From assembly GCA_913060515.1 (NCBI GenBank), contig CAJXRZ010000021.1:18510-82509 (forward strand): DNA of 64,000 bases, given 5' to 3'. The DNA comes from an uncultured Pseudomonadota bacterium. GTDB lineage: Bacteria > Myxococcota_A > UBA796 > CAJQPC01. Both the position numbers and the translations under genes were made by a program. Below the pieces are notes generated by a model, which had not been told where the DNA came from, did not search any database, and was given only the letters and a program-made list of their open reading frames with translations. This document shows, piece after piece, positions 39,689-47,446 of the stretch; positions within the stretch are counted from its first letter, which is position 1, and each line of letters begins with the position of its first letter.

Positions 39689-40270
39689 TCACAGGGGGCT
39701 GTCCGGCATGCTGTCGATGTCCAACTCCAGATCGGCGTCCCGGGCAAAGGGGGCGGTCTCCGGCGCCGGGTCTCCCATTAGGTGGAAGGAGTCCAGGATC
39801 TGACCCCAGTCGGCCACCAGGCCGGGATCGGCCTCGGGCAGGGTGTGCAGGCTGAGGATGGCCAGGTGCTCGGAGCCGCGCAGCACGACGGTGCTCTGCA
39901 TGCGCTCGTGGGGGCCGTGTTTGCGCAGGGTGGTGATGGCCCAGGCCTCGCGGTTGTCTACTTCCAGGCGGTGGTGGCCGGTGACCGCCGCCTCGATGCC
40001 CAGGCTGCGGCCGTGGTCCACCGCGTAGCCTTCGCCGACGATGAGCAGATCCAGATGTCGGGTCTGTTTGGCCTCGCGCACGAGGTCGATGGTGACCTGT
40101 GTGCTGGGGTCCGGGCTGTTCAAGAGCAGGTGGTGGTTGCCAAAGGCGCGGCTGTTCCTGCTCACCTCCCAACCGGATGGGAGCTCCACAGAGATGCGGC
40201 CCTCCAAGCGTGGGGTCGGCGCTCCCTCCACGGGGTGCACTGCGCGCAGGCAGCCCAGCAGCAGCAGCAC
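39689..40270 (-). CDS. Small lipoprotein of unknown function
   Basis: 193 aa from GTG 40270, whose last base overlaps the upstream stop codon. The signal is the shortest in the window: MLLLLGC, lipid Cys7, with no charge. The mature part has ISVELPSGWEVSRNSRAFGN, VTIDLVREAKQTRHLDLLI and a C-terminal segment LVADWGQILDSFHLM. This resembles PsbP/MOG1-like domains, in which ...W..I..SF closes the fold; the resemblance is tentative. It is sandwiched between another lipoprotein and the pseudokinase. Confidence 0.72.
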   Translation of the reverse strand: MLLLLGCLRAVHPVEGAPTPRLEGRISVELPSGWEVSRNSRAFGNHHLLLNSPDPSTQVTIDLVREAKQTRHLDLLIVGEGYAVDHGRSLGIEAAVTGHHRLEVDNREAWAITTLRKHGPHERMQSTVVLRGSEHLAILSLHTLPEADPGLVADWGQILDSFHLMGDPAPETAPFARDADLELDIDSMPDSPL

Positions 40271-40941
40271 TATTCGCCCAGCTCGATCTCGACGCGGTGG
40301 TGCAGAATCAGGCCCGGCACATCAGGAACGGGCTCGTCTTCCCGGTGGACCACAGACGTGCCGGCTTCGGGCAGGGTCTCGGTGAATCCGTTGATGAACC
40401 ACTCCGGGTCCGCCTTGTCGGCGGAGTAGGCGCTCCAGCCGGTCCAGGTCTTGCCGTCCTTGCTCAGATCGATGCTGTGGAGGGCTTGGCCGTTGTCGTC
40501 TGTCCAGACCGTGGTGTTCAAGGCCGCGTTGCAGTCCGTGTCCACCTCGGCCCAGGTGCCTGAGAAGTCGGGGCCTTGGCCGTCAGCGCTGCTCTGGCTG
40601 CCCGTTCCAGCGTAGTTCTGGGTGCAGTCCGAGAGGCCGGTGACGGGCATGGTGAACTCCCACTCCAGTCGGTAGCTGACGTTGAGGGTCTGCCACTTCT
40701 CCCCTACTGGGCTGTCGGCGTCCGAGTCTGAGTCGGTGTCGGCGTCCGCGTCTCCATCCGCATCGGTGTCGGTGTCGGTGTCGGCATCGCCGCCCTCTGC
40801 GCAGTCCGGGCTCCCCCAGCAGTCGTTGTCCCCGCAGTCAAAGTAGCCGTCTTGATCGTTGTCGGCGCCGTCGGTGCACTCACCGGGGTTGGCGCCTTCG
40901 ATGTTGGCTGCGCAAGCCAGGAGCAGGGTCAGAATGGTCAT
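40270..40941 (-). CDS. Lipoprotein with Asp-rich repeat linker
   Basis: 223-aa lipoprotein (MTILTLLLAC, lipid Cys10, no basic residue). The mature N-terminus has ECTDGADNDQDGYFDCGDND, a MopE-like/Ca-binding pattern. A low-complexity linker made of DADTDTD-type units follows (encoded around 40712-40793 by near hexanucleotide repeats). The C-terminal ~130 residues form a beta-rich domain beginning LNVSYRLEWEFTM, with two Cys. This Asp-rich linker type is common in Myxococcota surface proteins. It is probably cotranscribed with 39689-40270 and the pseudokinase. Confidence 0.8.
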   Translation of the reverse strand: MTILTLLLACAANIEGANPGECTDGADNDQDGYFDCGDNDCWGSPDCAEGGDADTDTDTDADGDADADTDSDSDADSPVGEKWQTLNVSYRLEWEFTMPVTGLSDCTQNYAGTGSQSSADGQGPDFSGTWAEVDTDCNAALNTTVWTDDNGQALHSIDLSKDGKTWTGWSAYSADKADPEWFINGFTETLPEAGTSVVHREDEPVPDVPGLILHHRVEIELGE

Positions 40942-40996
40942 GGGAGGCCTCTTGGGCTCCCAGTCTACCCGACCCTGCTCAGGACTACCGCGCTCT

Positions 40997-42754
40997 CTAC
41001 TTGGTGTTCTTCACGTGCAGCTCAGCGAGCTGCTCGGGATCCACCACGCTGGGGGCCTGTGCCATCAAGTCTTGTGCCTTGGTGGTCTTGGGGAAGGCGA
41101 TCACGTCGCGGATGTTGTCCGTGTCCGTGAGCAGCATCACCGAGCGGTCAAAGCCAAAGGCGATGCCACCGTGGGGCGGGGCGCCGTGACGCAGCGCGTT
41201 GAGCAGGAAGCCAAAGCGGGTCTCGGCCTCTTCCTCGTCGATGCCTAGGGCGGTGAAGACCTTGCTCTGCACCTCGGAGTCGTGGATACGGATGGAGCCG
41301 CCCGCGATCTCGTAGCCGTTGCACACCAGGTCGTAGGCGTCGGTCATGATCTCGTTCTCACGGCCTGTGCCGAAGAGCGCGATGTCCGATGCGCGTGGCG
41401 CGGTGAAGGGGTGGTGGGTGCTGGTCCAGCGCTTGCTGTCCTCGTCCCACTCAAAGGCTGGGAACTCGGTGATCCAGCAGAACGCGAACTGGCCGGGAAC
41501 GGCCATGTCCAACTGCAGACCGATGTGGCGGCGCAAGCGGCCCAGTCCTGGGTTGACGTGTCCGGCTTGGCCCATTCCGATGAGCACCAGGTCGCCTTCC
41601 TTGGCGCCGATGGTCTCCTGGATGGTGGCCTTCTCCTCGTCGGTGAAGAGCTTCTTGGCCGAGCCGCTCCAGCCCTCGGCGCCCACCTTGGCCCACATCA
41701 GTCCGCCCATGCCGTAGCGGCGAACGAACTCGGTCCACTTGTCCAGCACCTTGCGGGACTGGGTGGCGCCGCTGGGCACTGCGAAGGCCTTGGCGATGCC
41801 GCCGTCTTGGAGCGCGCCCTGGATGACGGTGCTCTCGGAGTCGGCCACCACATCGGTGATCTCGGAGAGCTCCATGCCGAAGCGAAGGTCCGGGTTGTCC
41901 ACGCCAAAGCGGGAGATCGCCTCGGTGTAGGTCAGACGGGGCACCTCGCCGATGTCCTCGCCGCGCACCTTCTGCCACATGGCCTGGGCCACGCCCTCGG
42001 CCACTTCCATGACGGTGTCGGAGGTGGGGAAGGACATCTCAATGTCGATCTGGGTGAACTCGGGCTGGCGGTCGGAGCGCAGGTCCTCGTCCCGGAAGCA
42101 CTTGGTGATCTGGAAGTAGCGGTCCATGCCGGCCACCATGAGGATCTGCTTGAAGAGCTGGGGGCTCTGAGGCAAGGCGTACCACTGACCGGGGTGCACG
42201 CGGCTGGGCACCAGGTAGTCGCGGGCGCCCTCTGGGGTGCTGCGGTTCAGGATGGGGGTCTCGACCTCCACGAACTCCAGGCTGTCCAGGTAGCTGCGGG
42301 TGGCCTGGGCGGCGCGGTGCCGTGCGATGAGCTTGGACTGGAGCTCAGGACGACGCAGGTCCAAGAAGCGCCAGGTCAGGCGGGTCTCTTCCTGAGCATC
42401 GCCACCCAATGCGAAGGGCAGGGGCTGGGTACCGGCCAGGATCTTCACGCTCGTGGCGACCACTTCAACGGCGCCGGTCGGGATGCGGCTGTTGGGCTTG
42501 GTGCGTGCCACCACCTCGCCTTCGATCTCCAGGACGAACTCCTGGCGAACGGTCGCGGCCATGTCTTTGGCGGCCTGGGGGCTGCGCTCATCCACGGTGA
42601 TCTGCACCACGCCTTGGCGGTCACGCAGATCGATGAAGGCCACGCCGCCCAGATCTCGCGCCTTGTGCGCCCAGCCTTGCAGGATCACCTGTTGGCCGAT
42701 GTGAGTCTCTCGCAGAGAGCCGCACATGTTTGTGCGGCGGACGGTCTTGAGCAT
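40997..42754 (-). CDS. aspS: Aspartyl-tRNA synthetase
   Basis: 585-aa class IIb synthetase. The N-terminal OB-fold anticodon-binding domain has GQQVILQGWAHKARDLGGVA. Class II motif 2 is FRDEDLRSDRQPEFTQIDIE, and motif 3 is the C-terminal GIAFGFDRSVML. The bacterial-type GAD insertion domain lies in between (about residues 290-420). Length is normal for bacterial AspRS (about 590). It starts at ATG 42754 behind GGAG. An 8-bp perfect inverted repeat (42719-42738) falls within codons 6-12. The gene follows the subtilase gene by 30 bp on the same strand. Confidence 0.97.
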   Translation of the reverse strand: MLKTVRRTNMCGSLRETHIGQQVILQGWAHKARDLGGVAFIDLRDRQGVVQITVDERSPQAAKDMAATVRQEFVLEIEGEVVARTKPNSRIPTGAVEVVATSVKILAGTQPLPFALGGDAQEETRLTWRFLDLRRPELQSKLIARHRAAQATRSYLDSLEFVEVETPILNRSTPEGARDYLVPSRVHPGQWYALPQSPQLFKQILMVAGMDRYFQITKCFRDEDLRSDRQPEFTQIDIEMSFPTSDTVMEVAEGVAQAMWQKVRGEDIGEVPRLTYTEAISRFGVDNPDLRFGMELSEITDVVADSESTVIQGALQDGGIAKAFAVPSGATQSRKVLDKWTEFVRRYGMGGLMWAKVGAEGWSGSAKKLFTDEEKATIQETIGAKEGDLVLIGMGQAGHVNPGLGRLRRHIGLQLDMAVPGQFAFCWITEFPAFEWDEDSKRWTSTHHPFTAPRASDIALFGTGRENEIMTDAYDLVCNGYEIAGGSIRIHDSEVQSKVFTALGIDEEEAETRFGFLLNALRHGAPPHGGIAFGFDRSVMLLTDTDNIRDVIAFPKTTKAQDLMAQAPSVVDPEQLAELHVKNTK

Positions 42755-42784
42755 TGCCCTCTCCGTGTTTGGGGGGATGCGGCT

Positions 42785-43594
42785 CTATTCACGCCCGGTG
42801 TCAGGGGCCAGCCCTGCGCGCTCAAGGACACGGGAAAGGCGCGGAACCCCGTCGGAACGCAGGGTCTCTGGGGACGTGAGATGCCGCTTGAGAAGCGCCG
42901 GTGTGCTGGGCATCTGGGCCTTGCGCAGAGCGCCCGCCAGAGCCATCGCCACCCCGCTGAGCTGCGCTGCTGCTGCGCTTGTTCCACCGAATCGATCCAC
43001 ATGGGCCGGCACGAAGCGCTCCCCTTCCATGTGCACGGAGGTGCTGCGCTGCCTGGTGTGTCCGAGGCTGTGAATGCAGCGCCCCACGTTGCCCACCCGC
43101 TGCCCGCTCTCTGGGTCCACGGCGCCCACGACAAGCCAAGATTCCTGCCCCAGCGAGGCCAGCTTCTCCGTCTCTACGTCCAGCTCTTGGTCCAGATCCA
43201 AGCCTGCGTTTCCAGCTGGAAACACACAGAGGCAGCCTTGATCCCAGGCCTGGCGGGCCAGAGCGCGGATGGTGCCGGCGTAGACCAGGGGCCAGCGGTG
43301 GTTGAAGCAGAGGTTGACCAGCAGCACATCGGGCTGGGCTTTGAGGCAGGCCAACATGGCCTCGTGCATGGAGGCGATGACAGATGTGCCCGGCGCAGGG
43401 CAGGCCACGGCAGCCAGGATCCCGCTGGGGGCGAGACCTGTGCTGCTGCCCAAGACCAGACCCAAGCTGCGGGTGCCGTGGTCATGGTTGCCTGGGTTGG
43501 GGCCCCAGAGGGGAAGCAGCGGCGGAAGCTCCGGGTGGGACAGAAAGCTGCTGTCCACCACCCCAAAGCGGGGCCCCGGAGACGCCATCGACAC
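42785..43594 (-). CDS. Cytoplasmic subtilisin-like (S8) serine protease
   Basis: 269 aa from GTG 43594; ATG 43588 is equally possible. The full S8 catalytic set is visible: Asp14 in FGVVDSSF, His39 in NHDHGTRS, oxyanion Asn129 in VFPAGNAG, and Ser206 in GGTSAAAAQLSG. There is no signal peptide, propeptide or membrane helix, so the catalytic domain begins at once. Intracellular action is likely. The gene lies within 2 bp of the upstream unknown gene, which overlaps a Ser/Thr kinase gene. A kinase-controlled proteolytic module is an inference from this layout. Confidence 0.88.
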   Translation of the reverse strand: MSMASPGPRFGVVDSSFLSHPELPPLLPLWGPNPGNHDHGTRSLGLVLGSSTGLAPSGILAAVACPAPGTSVIASMHEAMLACLKAQPDVLLVNLCFNHRWPLVYAGTIRALARQAWDQGCLCVFPAGNAGLDLDQELDVETEKLASLGQESWLVVGAVDPESGQRVGNVGRCIHSLGHTRQRSTSVHMEGERFVPAHVDRFGGTSAAAAQLSGVAMALAGALRKAQMPSTPALLKRHLTSPETLRSDGVPRLSRVLERAGLAPDTGRE

Positions 43595-43595
43595 G

Positions 43596-44174
43596 CTAAT
43601 CTACGGTGCTGAAGCTGTAGCTGTACTGGATGTACGTACCGCCAGCGGCCATGGTCTTGGCTTGGTTGGCCCAGGTGCCAGGGGCGGCGGGCAGTCCCGG
43701 GTCGCTCTTGGCCCGCACCTTGGTGTTCGCGTTGCCCCAGACAAAGCCAGGCTTGAGGGCCCAGGTGTCTTGCCAAGCGCCAGCGTTGTCGCTGCGGAAG
43801 AGCTGGCCTTCTACGCTAGCGCCGTTGTTGCGCACCTCGAAGCGGCCGTTTCCACCACCTTGAGGCGTGGGCATGCCAGCGATGGGCTTGGCTTGGGCGG
43901 TGACGACGGCCATCTTGTAGTCGGCTGGGTTCAAGCCCTTGGAGGTCAAGAAAGCGGCCGGGGCCAGACTGTTTGGTCCGCTGTAGATGGAGTCTTGGCT
44001 GTCGTTTCTGAACTTGCCCAAGCTGGTGGCTTTGATCAGGTAGGTTTCTGTGTAGACGCCGGCGGTGTTGGAATCTGCGACCAGCAAGAAGCATGGGGCG
44101 CCGAGACCCGTGAGGTTCCATTCTCCAGCTTCGGTGTGTTCACATGTAGCGAGGAACAGGGGGGGCAGGGGCAT
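43596..44174 (-). CDS. Unknown protein between kinase and subtilase
   Basis: 192 aa from ATG 44174, preceded by CGGAG. The start lies 35 bp inside the kinase coding end, so the genes overlap. No signal peptide is seen. The sequence has GLGAPCFLLVADSNTAGVYT, KATSLGKFRNDSQDSIYSGP, a Gly/Asn-rich segment (GGGNGRFEVRNNGASVEGQL), and a C-terminus IQYSYSFSTVD. It is beta-rich and unlike anything I can name. Strict linkage to kinase and protease genes suggests it is the substrate, inhibitor or sensor of that pair (inferred). Confidence 0.75.
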   Translation of the reverse strand: MPLPPLFLATCEHTEAGEWNLTGLGAPCFLLVADSNTAGVYTETYLIKATSLGKFRNDSQDSIYSGPNSLAPAAFLTSKGLNPADYKMAVVTAQAKPIAGMPTPQGGGNGRFEVRNNGASVEGQLFRSDNAGAWQDTWALKPGFVWGNANTKVRAKSDPGLPAAPGTWANQAKTMAAGGTYIQYSYSFSTVD

Positions 44175-46515
44175 TGGAGAACTCCGGAAGGGGTGGGGGG
44201 AAAGCGCCGTTTTCAACGGCGTATTGAGCTTCGGCGGGAGAGCAGAAGTCGCGCTGCTGGCGCCAAGGGATGGGGCGGACTGAGCGGTATCGCTCCAGGT
44301 CAGGGAGCAGGTCGGGGCTGGGTCGTCCACGGATGGCGGCGACCATGCCCGTGAGCTGGATGCGGTGCTCAGGGATGAGCACGCTGCTCTCTCGGACCTC
44401 GGCCAAGAAGGCTTCAGCATCGACGGGGTCCCCCAAGACACCGCATATTCCTTTCCCCATGACTCCGATCTCTGGATAGGCCCCGTCATATCCCTTCTCG
44501 CGCACGAAGCGCGCCAAAGCGAGAGCCTGGGTCCTCTGTCCCCGTCGCCAGCACAGCGCCGCGTCGAATTGGGCGGCGTTCAAGGCGGTGGTGAGGCTGA
44601 TTTTCTGGATCCTTTTGTAGAGATCTGGGCGCGGTCCGGCGCTGCGGCCGCTGCGTCCCATCATGCTGCGTTCGGTCGCGAAGGCGCGAACCCAGCGGCC
44701 CACCATGCGCTCTCGCTCGCACTGCTGGAGAATGGTGGGCAGAGCCAACTGCACAAAGTCCCATTCCTCGCACTCGATGGCCGACCACATGGCCGTCTGC
44801 AGTGCGGTCTGCTGAGAGGGCAGGTACCTGCGGTGTTTGTAGGACTTTACGCGCAGGTCGAAGGAACGCCGCCAGCGGCCCTCCCGCCAAGCCAGGTTGC
44901 CTTGCCAGTTCCACAGGACGGCGGTGCACTCTGAGGACTGCTTGGCCCACTCCCGGAGCTCCTCGGACTCGATGGCCTTGCGTAGTTTGATCGGGTCGTG
45001 GGCGATGCTGTTGAGCATCGCCCCCCGGCGGCTGATCTCTAGGCGCTCGATTCCCACAGGGCCGACGTTCTCCAAGGATGCTCGCGCCCGCTCCCACTCG
45101 CCGCGCCCGAGCTGATGATTGGCTTGGACAAGCCAGCACAAGTCGTCGACGACCACACCCTGGCGGTGGCCTTGCTCCAGCACCAAGAGGGTCTGCATCT
45201 CTCCCAGATCGGTGCTGTGTTGAAGCTGCGCGGCGCAGTACCACTCCAGGGCCTCTCGGGCGTGGTCCAGCTCGCCCAACTCAACGGCCAGCTCGGCGGA
45301 CTGGCGGGCCCACTCTTTGCCCTCGTCCAGCTTGCCTTGGTACTGGATGAGGAAGGCGGTTCGCTTGAGCAGGCGCTTCAAGGTGCCCAGCGTCTTGTCC
45401 CCGCGAATGTCTCGCCCATGACGCAGGGTGGCCAGGGTGGCCTGGGTGATGTGCAGTTTCCCCTGCTCGTAGGTGACCGTGCCGTTGTCGAGCCAGTGCA
45501 GCAGGGTGGAGCGCACGTTCTCCCGCCAGCCACCGCACTCCCCGTAGAGGGCCTCTGCGGCGTCGTCGGGGATGCGCAGAAACTCCTTCTGGCCGTGGAA
45601 GAGTGCTTCGAGCTCGTGGGGCTTGGCGCGCTCGGGCAGTGGATCGCTGAGCCTGCTGGCTATGGCGGAGTTGTCTTCCTCTCCGAGCAGCCGCAGCACC
45701 AGGTTCGCGCTGGGCGGGCGCATCGCTGGCGAAGGCTCCAGCAGTGCCTGACAAATCAGCGCAGTGCGCTCGGGGATGTTGGGTCGGCCCAACAGGCTGG
45801 GGACTGGCCCGGAGAGGCGTGCATCTCGGATCTCTTCGAAGGTGCCCGAGTGGGGTGGCGCTCCGCTGAGGGCCTCGTAGAGCATCACGCCCAGGGCGTA
45901 GAGATCGGTCTGTGCGGTGCAGGTTTGTCCCTTGAATTGCTCCGGCGCGGCGTAGCGGGGCGTGCCCTCCATGTGCTTGGGCCGCTCGCCAGTGTGCCGA
46001 TGCTCGTGGGTCAGGCCCAAGTCCAGGAGTACTGGAACCCCGTCCCGCAGCAGCACGTTGTCCGGCTTGAGATCCCGGTGTACCAAACCCTGGTTGTGCA
46101 TGGTCTGCACGCCGCGCAGCAGGTTGCAGAACAGGGGCCGGTACTGGTCCCAGAGCATCGGGCCGGTGGGCAGGGGGTCGCCGTCGACAAGCTCCATGAC
46201 GGCGTAGACCCACTGGTCTTTCTCGCCGTGGTCCAGGAGGTTCACCACGAAGGGACTCATCATCTGTCGCAGGGCGTTGATCTCCCTGCGCGCGCGGACG
46301 CGCTGCTCCTCGTTGTGGCAGGTCATGACCTTGATGGCCACCATCTTGCCGTCTTTGAGATCCAGGGCCTGGATGACCTGTCCCTGGGTGCCGCTTCCTA
46401 AGGTGTCCTTGAGGGCATAGCGGTCATCCAGCACCTGCTGAATGGGCTTGTCCTGGAGCGTCTCCGGTAGGGTGATGCGCGTCCAGTTCCAGGTCTTGTC
46501 CGGGCTGTGTGCCAT
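44140..46515 (-). CDS. Ser/Thr protein kinase with helical-repeat C-terminus
   Basis: 791-aa eukaryotic-like kinase. The N-lobe has LGSGTQGQV and the VAIKV lysine (Lys62). The catalytic loop is HRDLKPDN (Asp148), DLG (Asp165) stands in place of DFG, and the activation segment has GTPRYAAPEQF. The kinase domain ends near 290. The remaining ~500 residues are helical, with repeating Trp/Ala/Leu patterns typical of TPR-like arrays (ARQSAELAVELGELDHAREA). No membrane helix is present, so the protein is cytoplasmic. It starts the kinase/unknown/subtilase group and overlaps the next gene. Confidence 0.93.
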   Translation of the reverse strand: MAHSPDKTWNWTRITLPETLQDKPIQQVLDDRYALKDTLGSGTQGQVIQALDLKDGKMVAIKVMTCHNEEQRVRARREINALRQMMSPFVVNLLDHGEKDQWVYAVMELVDGDPLPTGPMLWDQYRPLFCNLLRGVQTMHNQGLVHRDLKPDNVLLRDGVPVLLDLGLTHEHRHTGERPKHMEGTPRYAAPEQFKGQTCTAQTDLYALGVMLYEALSGAPPHSGTFEEIRDARLSGPVPSLLGRPNIPERTALICQALLEPSPAMRPPSANLVLRLLGEEDNSAIASRLSDPLPERAKPHELEALFHGQKEFLRIPDDAAEALYGECGGWRENVRSTLLHWLDNGTVTYEQGKLHITQATLATLRHGRDIRGDKTLGTLKRLLKRTAFLIQYQGKLDEGKEWARQSAELAVELGELDHAREALEWYCAAQLQHSTDLGEMQTLLVLEQGHRQGVVVDDLCWLVQANHQLGRGEWERARASLENVGPVGIERLEISRRGAMLNSIAHDPIKLRKAIESEELREWAKQSSECTAVLWNWQGNLAWREGRWRRSFDLRVKSYKHRRYLPSQQTALQTAMWSAIECEEWDFVQLALPTILQQCERERMVGRWVRAFATERSMMGRSGRSAGPRPDLYKRIQKISLTTALNAAQFDAALCWRRGQRTQALALARFVREKGYDGAYPEIGVMGKGICGVLGDPVDAEAFLAEVRESSVLIPEHRIQLTGMVAAIRGRPSPDLLPDLERYRSVRPIPWRQQRDFCSPAEAQYAVENGAFPPPLPEFSNAPAPPVPRYM

Positions 46516-46548
46516 GGCATCCTTGTCAGAATTCGTAGCACAAAGTGG

Positions 46549-47418
46549 CTAAGAAGTGGTGCTTCCCAGGGCCGGACCTCCGCTTCGGGCGGCGCGCACC
46601 TGTGCCAGCTTGGCCTCTTCGGCGGAGTAGCGCTCCAGATTTGCTGCGATCAGGGCATCTGGGTCCAAGCCACGGGCACTCAGGAGGGTGCGGACGAGCT
46701 TCTCCATGACCACGAACTTGTCCCTTAGAAAGCGCTCAACCCGGTCTGGGGGGTAGGTGGTGTGCATGTCGAAGACGATGTCCAGACCGTGCTGGAAGCC
46801 GAGCAGACAGATGGGCTGAAATCCTTGGTGGGAGCGTCGGGCGCCCCAGCCGGGCTCGATGCCGTGTTTGCGCAGAACGGCGCGCTCTTCAGGTTTGCCG
46901 ATGCCTAGATCCAGCAGGGGCGCGTTGTATCGAATGCCGAAGCGCGCGTAGAACTCAGTGTTCAAGTCGCGGGTCACAGGCATGGACATGACCGCGTACT
47001 CGCCGCCGACCGAGCTGCAGATCAGGGTGTTGGTGATGCCCCGTTCCAGGTTGTAGGCGATGGCGTGGGTGGCCATGGCTTCCTGGCAGCCCAGGCACAG
47101 GGTCCAGTGGCCGCCGTATTGAATGCTGTCCTGGATCAGGCGCTTGGCGCCGATGGCGTTCCACTCTGTGGTGTGGTCGATCAGGTGGTGCTGCACCCGC
47201 AGGCCTAAGACGCGCTGAAGCTCCGGGGTGTGCTTGCGGCTCCACTCGTTGAACAAGGCGCCGTAGCGGTGCTTGAAGGTGAGCAGGTGGATGCCGCCTT
47301 TGTGGTCAGGGCGCTGGTTCTCGCCCAGAATCAGGGGCACCGCGCAGCTGTCCAGTCCTCCGCTGTAGAGCACGGAGAAGTTCTCTAAGACTGCATATTC
47401 GTCGAGAGCCATGGGCAT
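46549..47418 (-). CDS. PP-loop ATP pyrophosphatase, QueC/ThiI-like fold, unknown substrate
   Basis: 289-aa protein (ATG 47418; ATG 47412 also possible). The PP-loop SGGLDS (residues 19-24) defines an adenine-nucleotide alpha-hydrolase that adenylates its substrate. WTLCLGCQEAM (Cys108, Cys111) could bind metal or carry sulfur, as in QueC- or tRNA-thiolation-type enzymes. ICSSVGGEYAVMS and a conserved-looking PVTRDLNTEFYARFG follow. It is not a standard QueC, since the C-terminal CxxC zinc cluster is missing. It lies 28 bp after the spermidine-synthase-like gene and 33 bp before the kinase. Tgt nearby also acts in 7-deazaguanine metabolism, but a link is only suggestive. Confidence 0.8.
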   Translation of the reverse strand: MPMALDEYAVLENFSVLYSGGLDSCAVPLILGENQRPDHKGGIHLLTFKHRYGALFNEWSRKHTPELQRVLGLRVQHHLIDHTTEWNAIGAKRLIQDSIQYGGHWTLCLGCQEAMATHAIAYNLERGITNTLICSSVGGEYAVMSMPVTRDLNTEFYARFGIRYNAPLLDLGIGKPEERAVLRKHGIEPGWGARRSHQGFQPICLLGFQHGLDIVFDMHTTYPPDRVERFLRDKFVVMEKLVRTLLSARGLDPDALIAANLERYSAEEAKLAQVRAARSGGPALGSTTS

Positions 47419-47446
47419 GGTCCCGATTCTACAGCTTCAGGAGCGC

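Noticed and set aside
40712..40793. Short tandem repeats considered as a CRISPR array
   Set aside because: Units are 6 bp, in frame, and encode an Asp-rich linker; there are no spacers.
41282..43612. 776-codon plus-strand frame opposite aspS and the subtilase gene
   Set aside because: Antisense shadow spanning two well-supported genes; no domain recognised.
45115..46401. Plus-strand frame opposite the Ser/Thr kinase
   Set aside because: Antisense shadow; the kinase motifs on the minus strand are complete.
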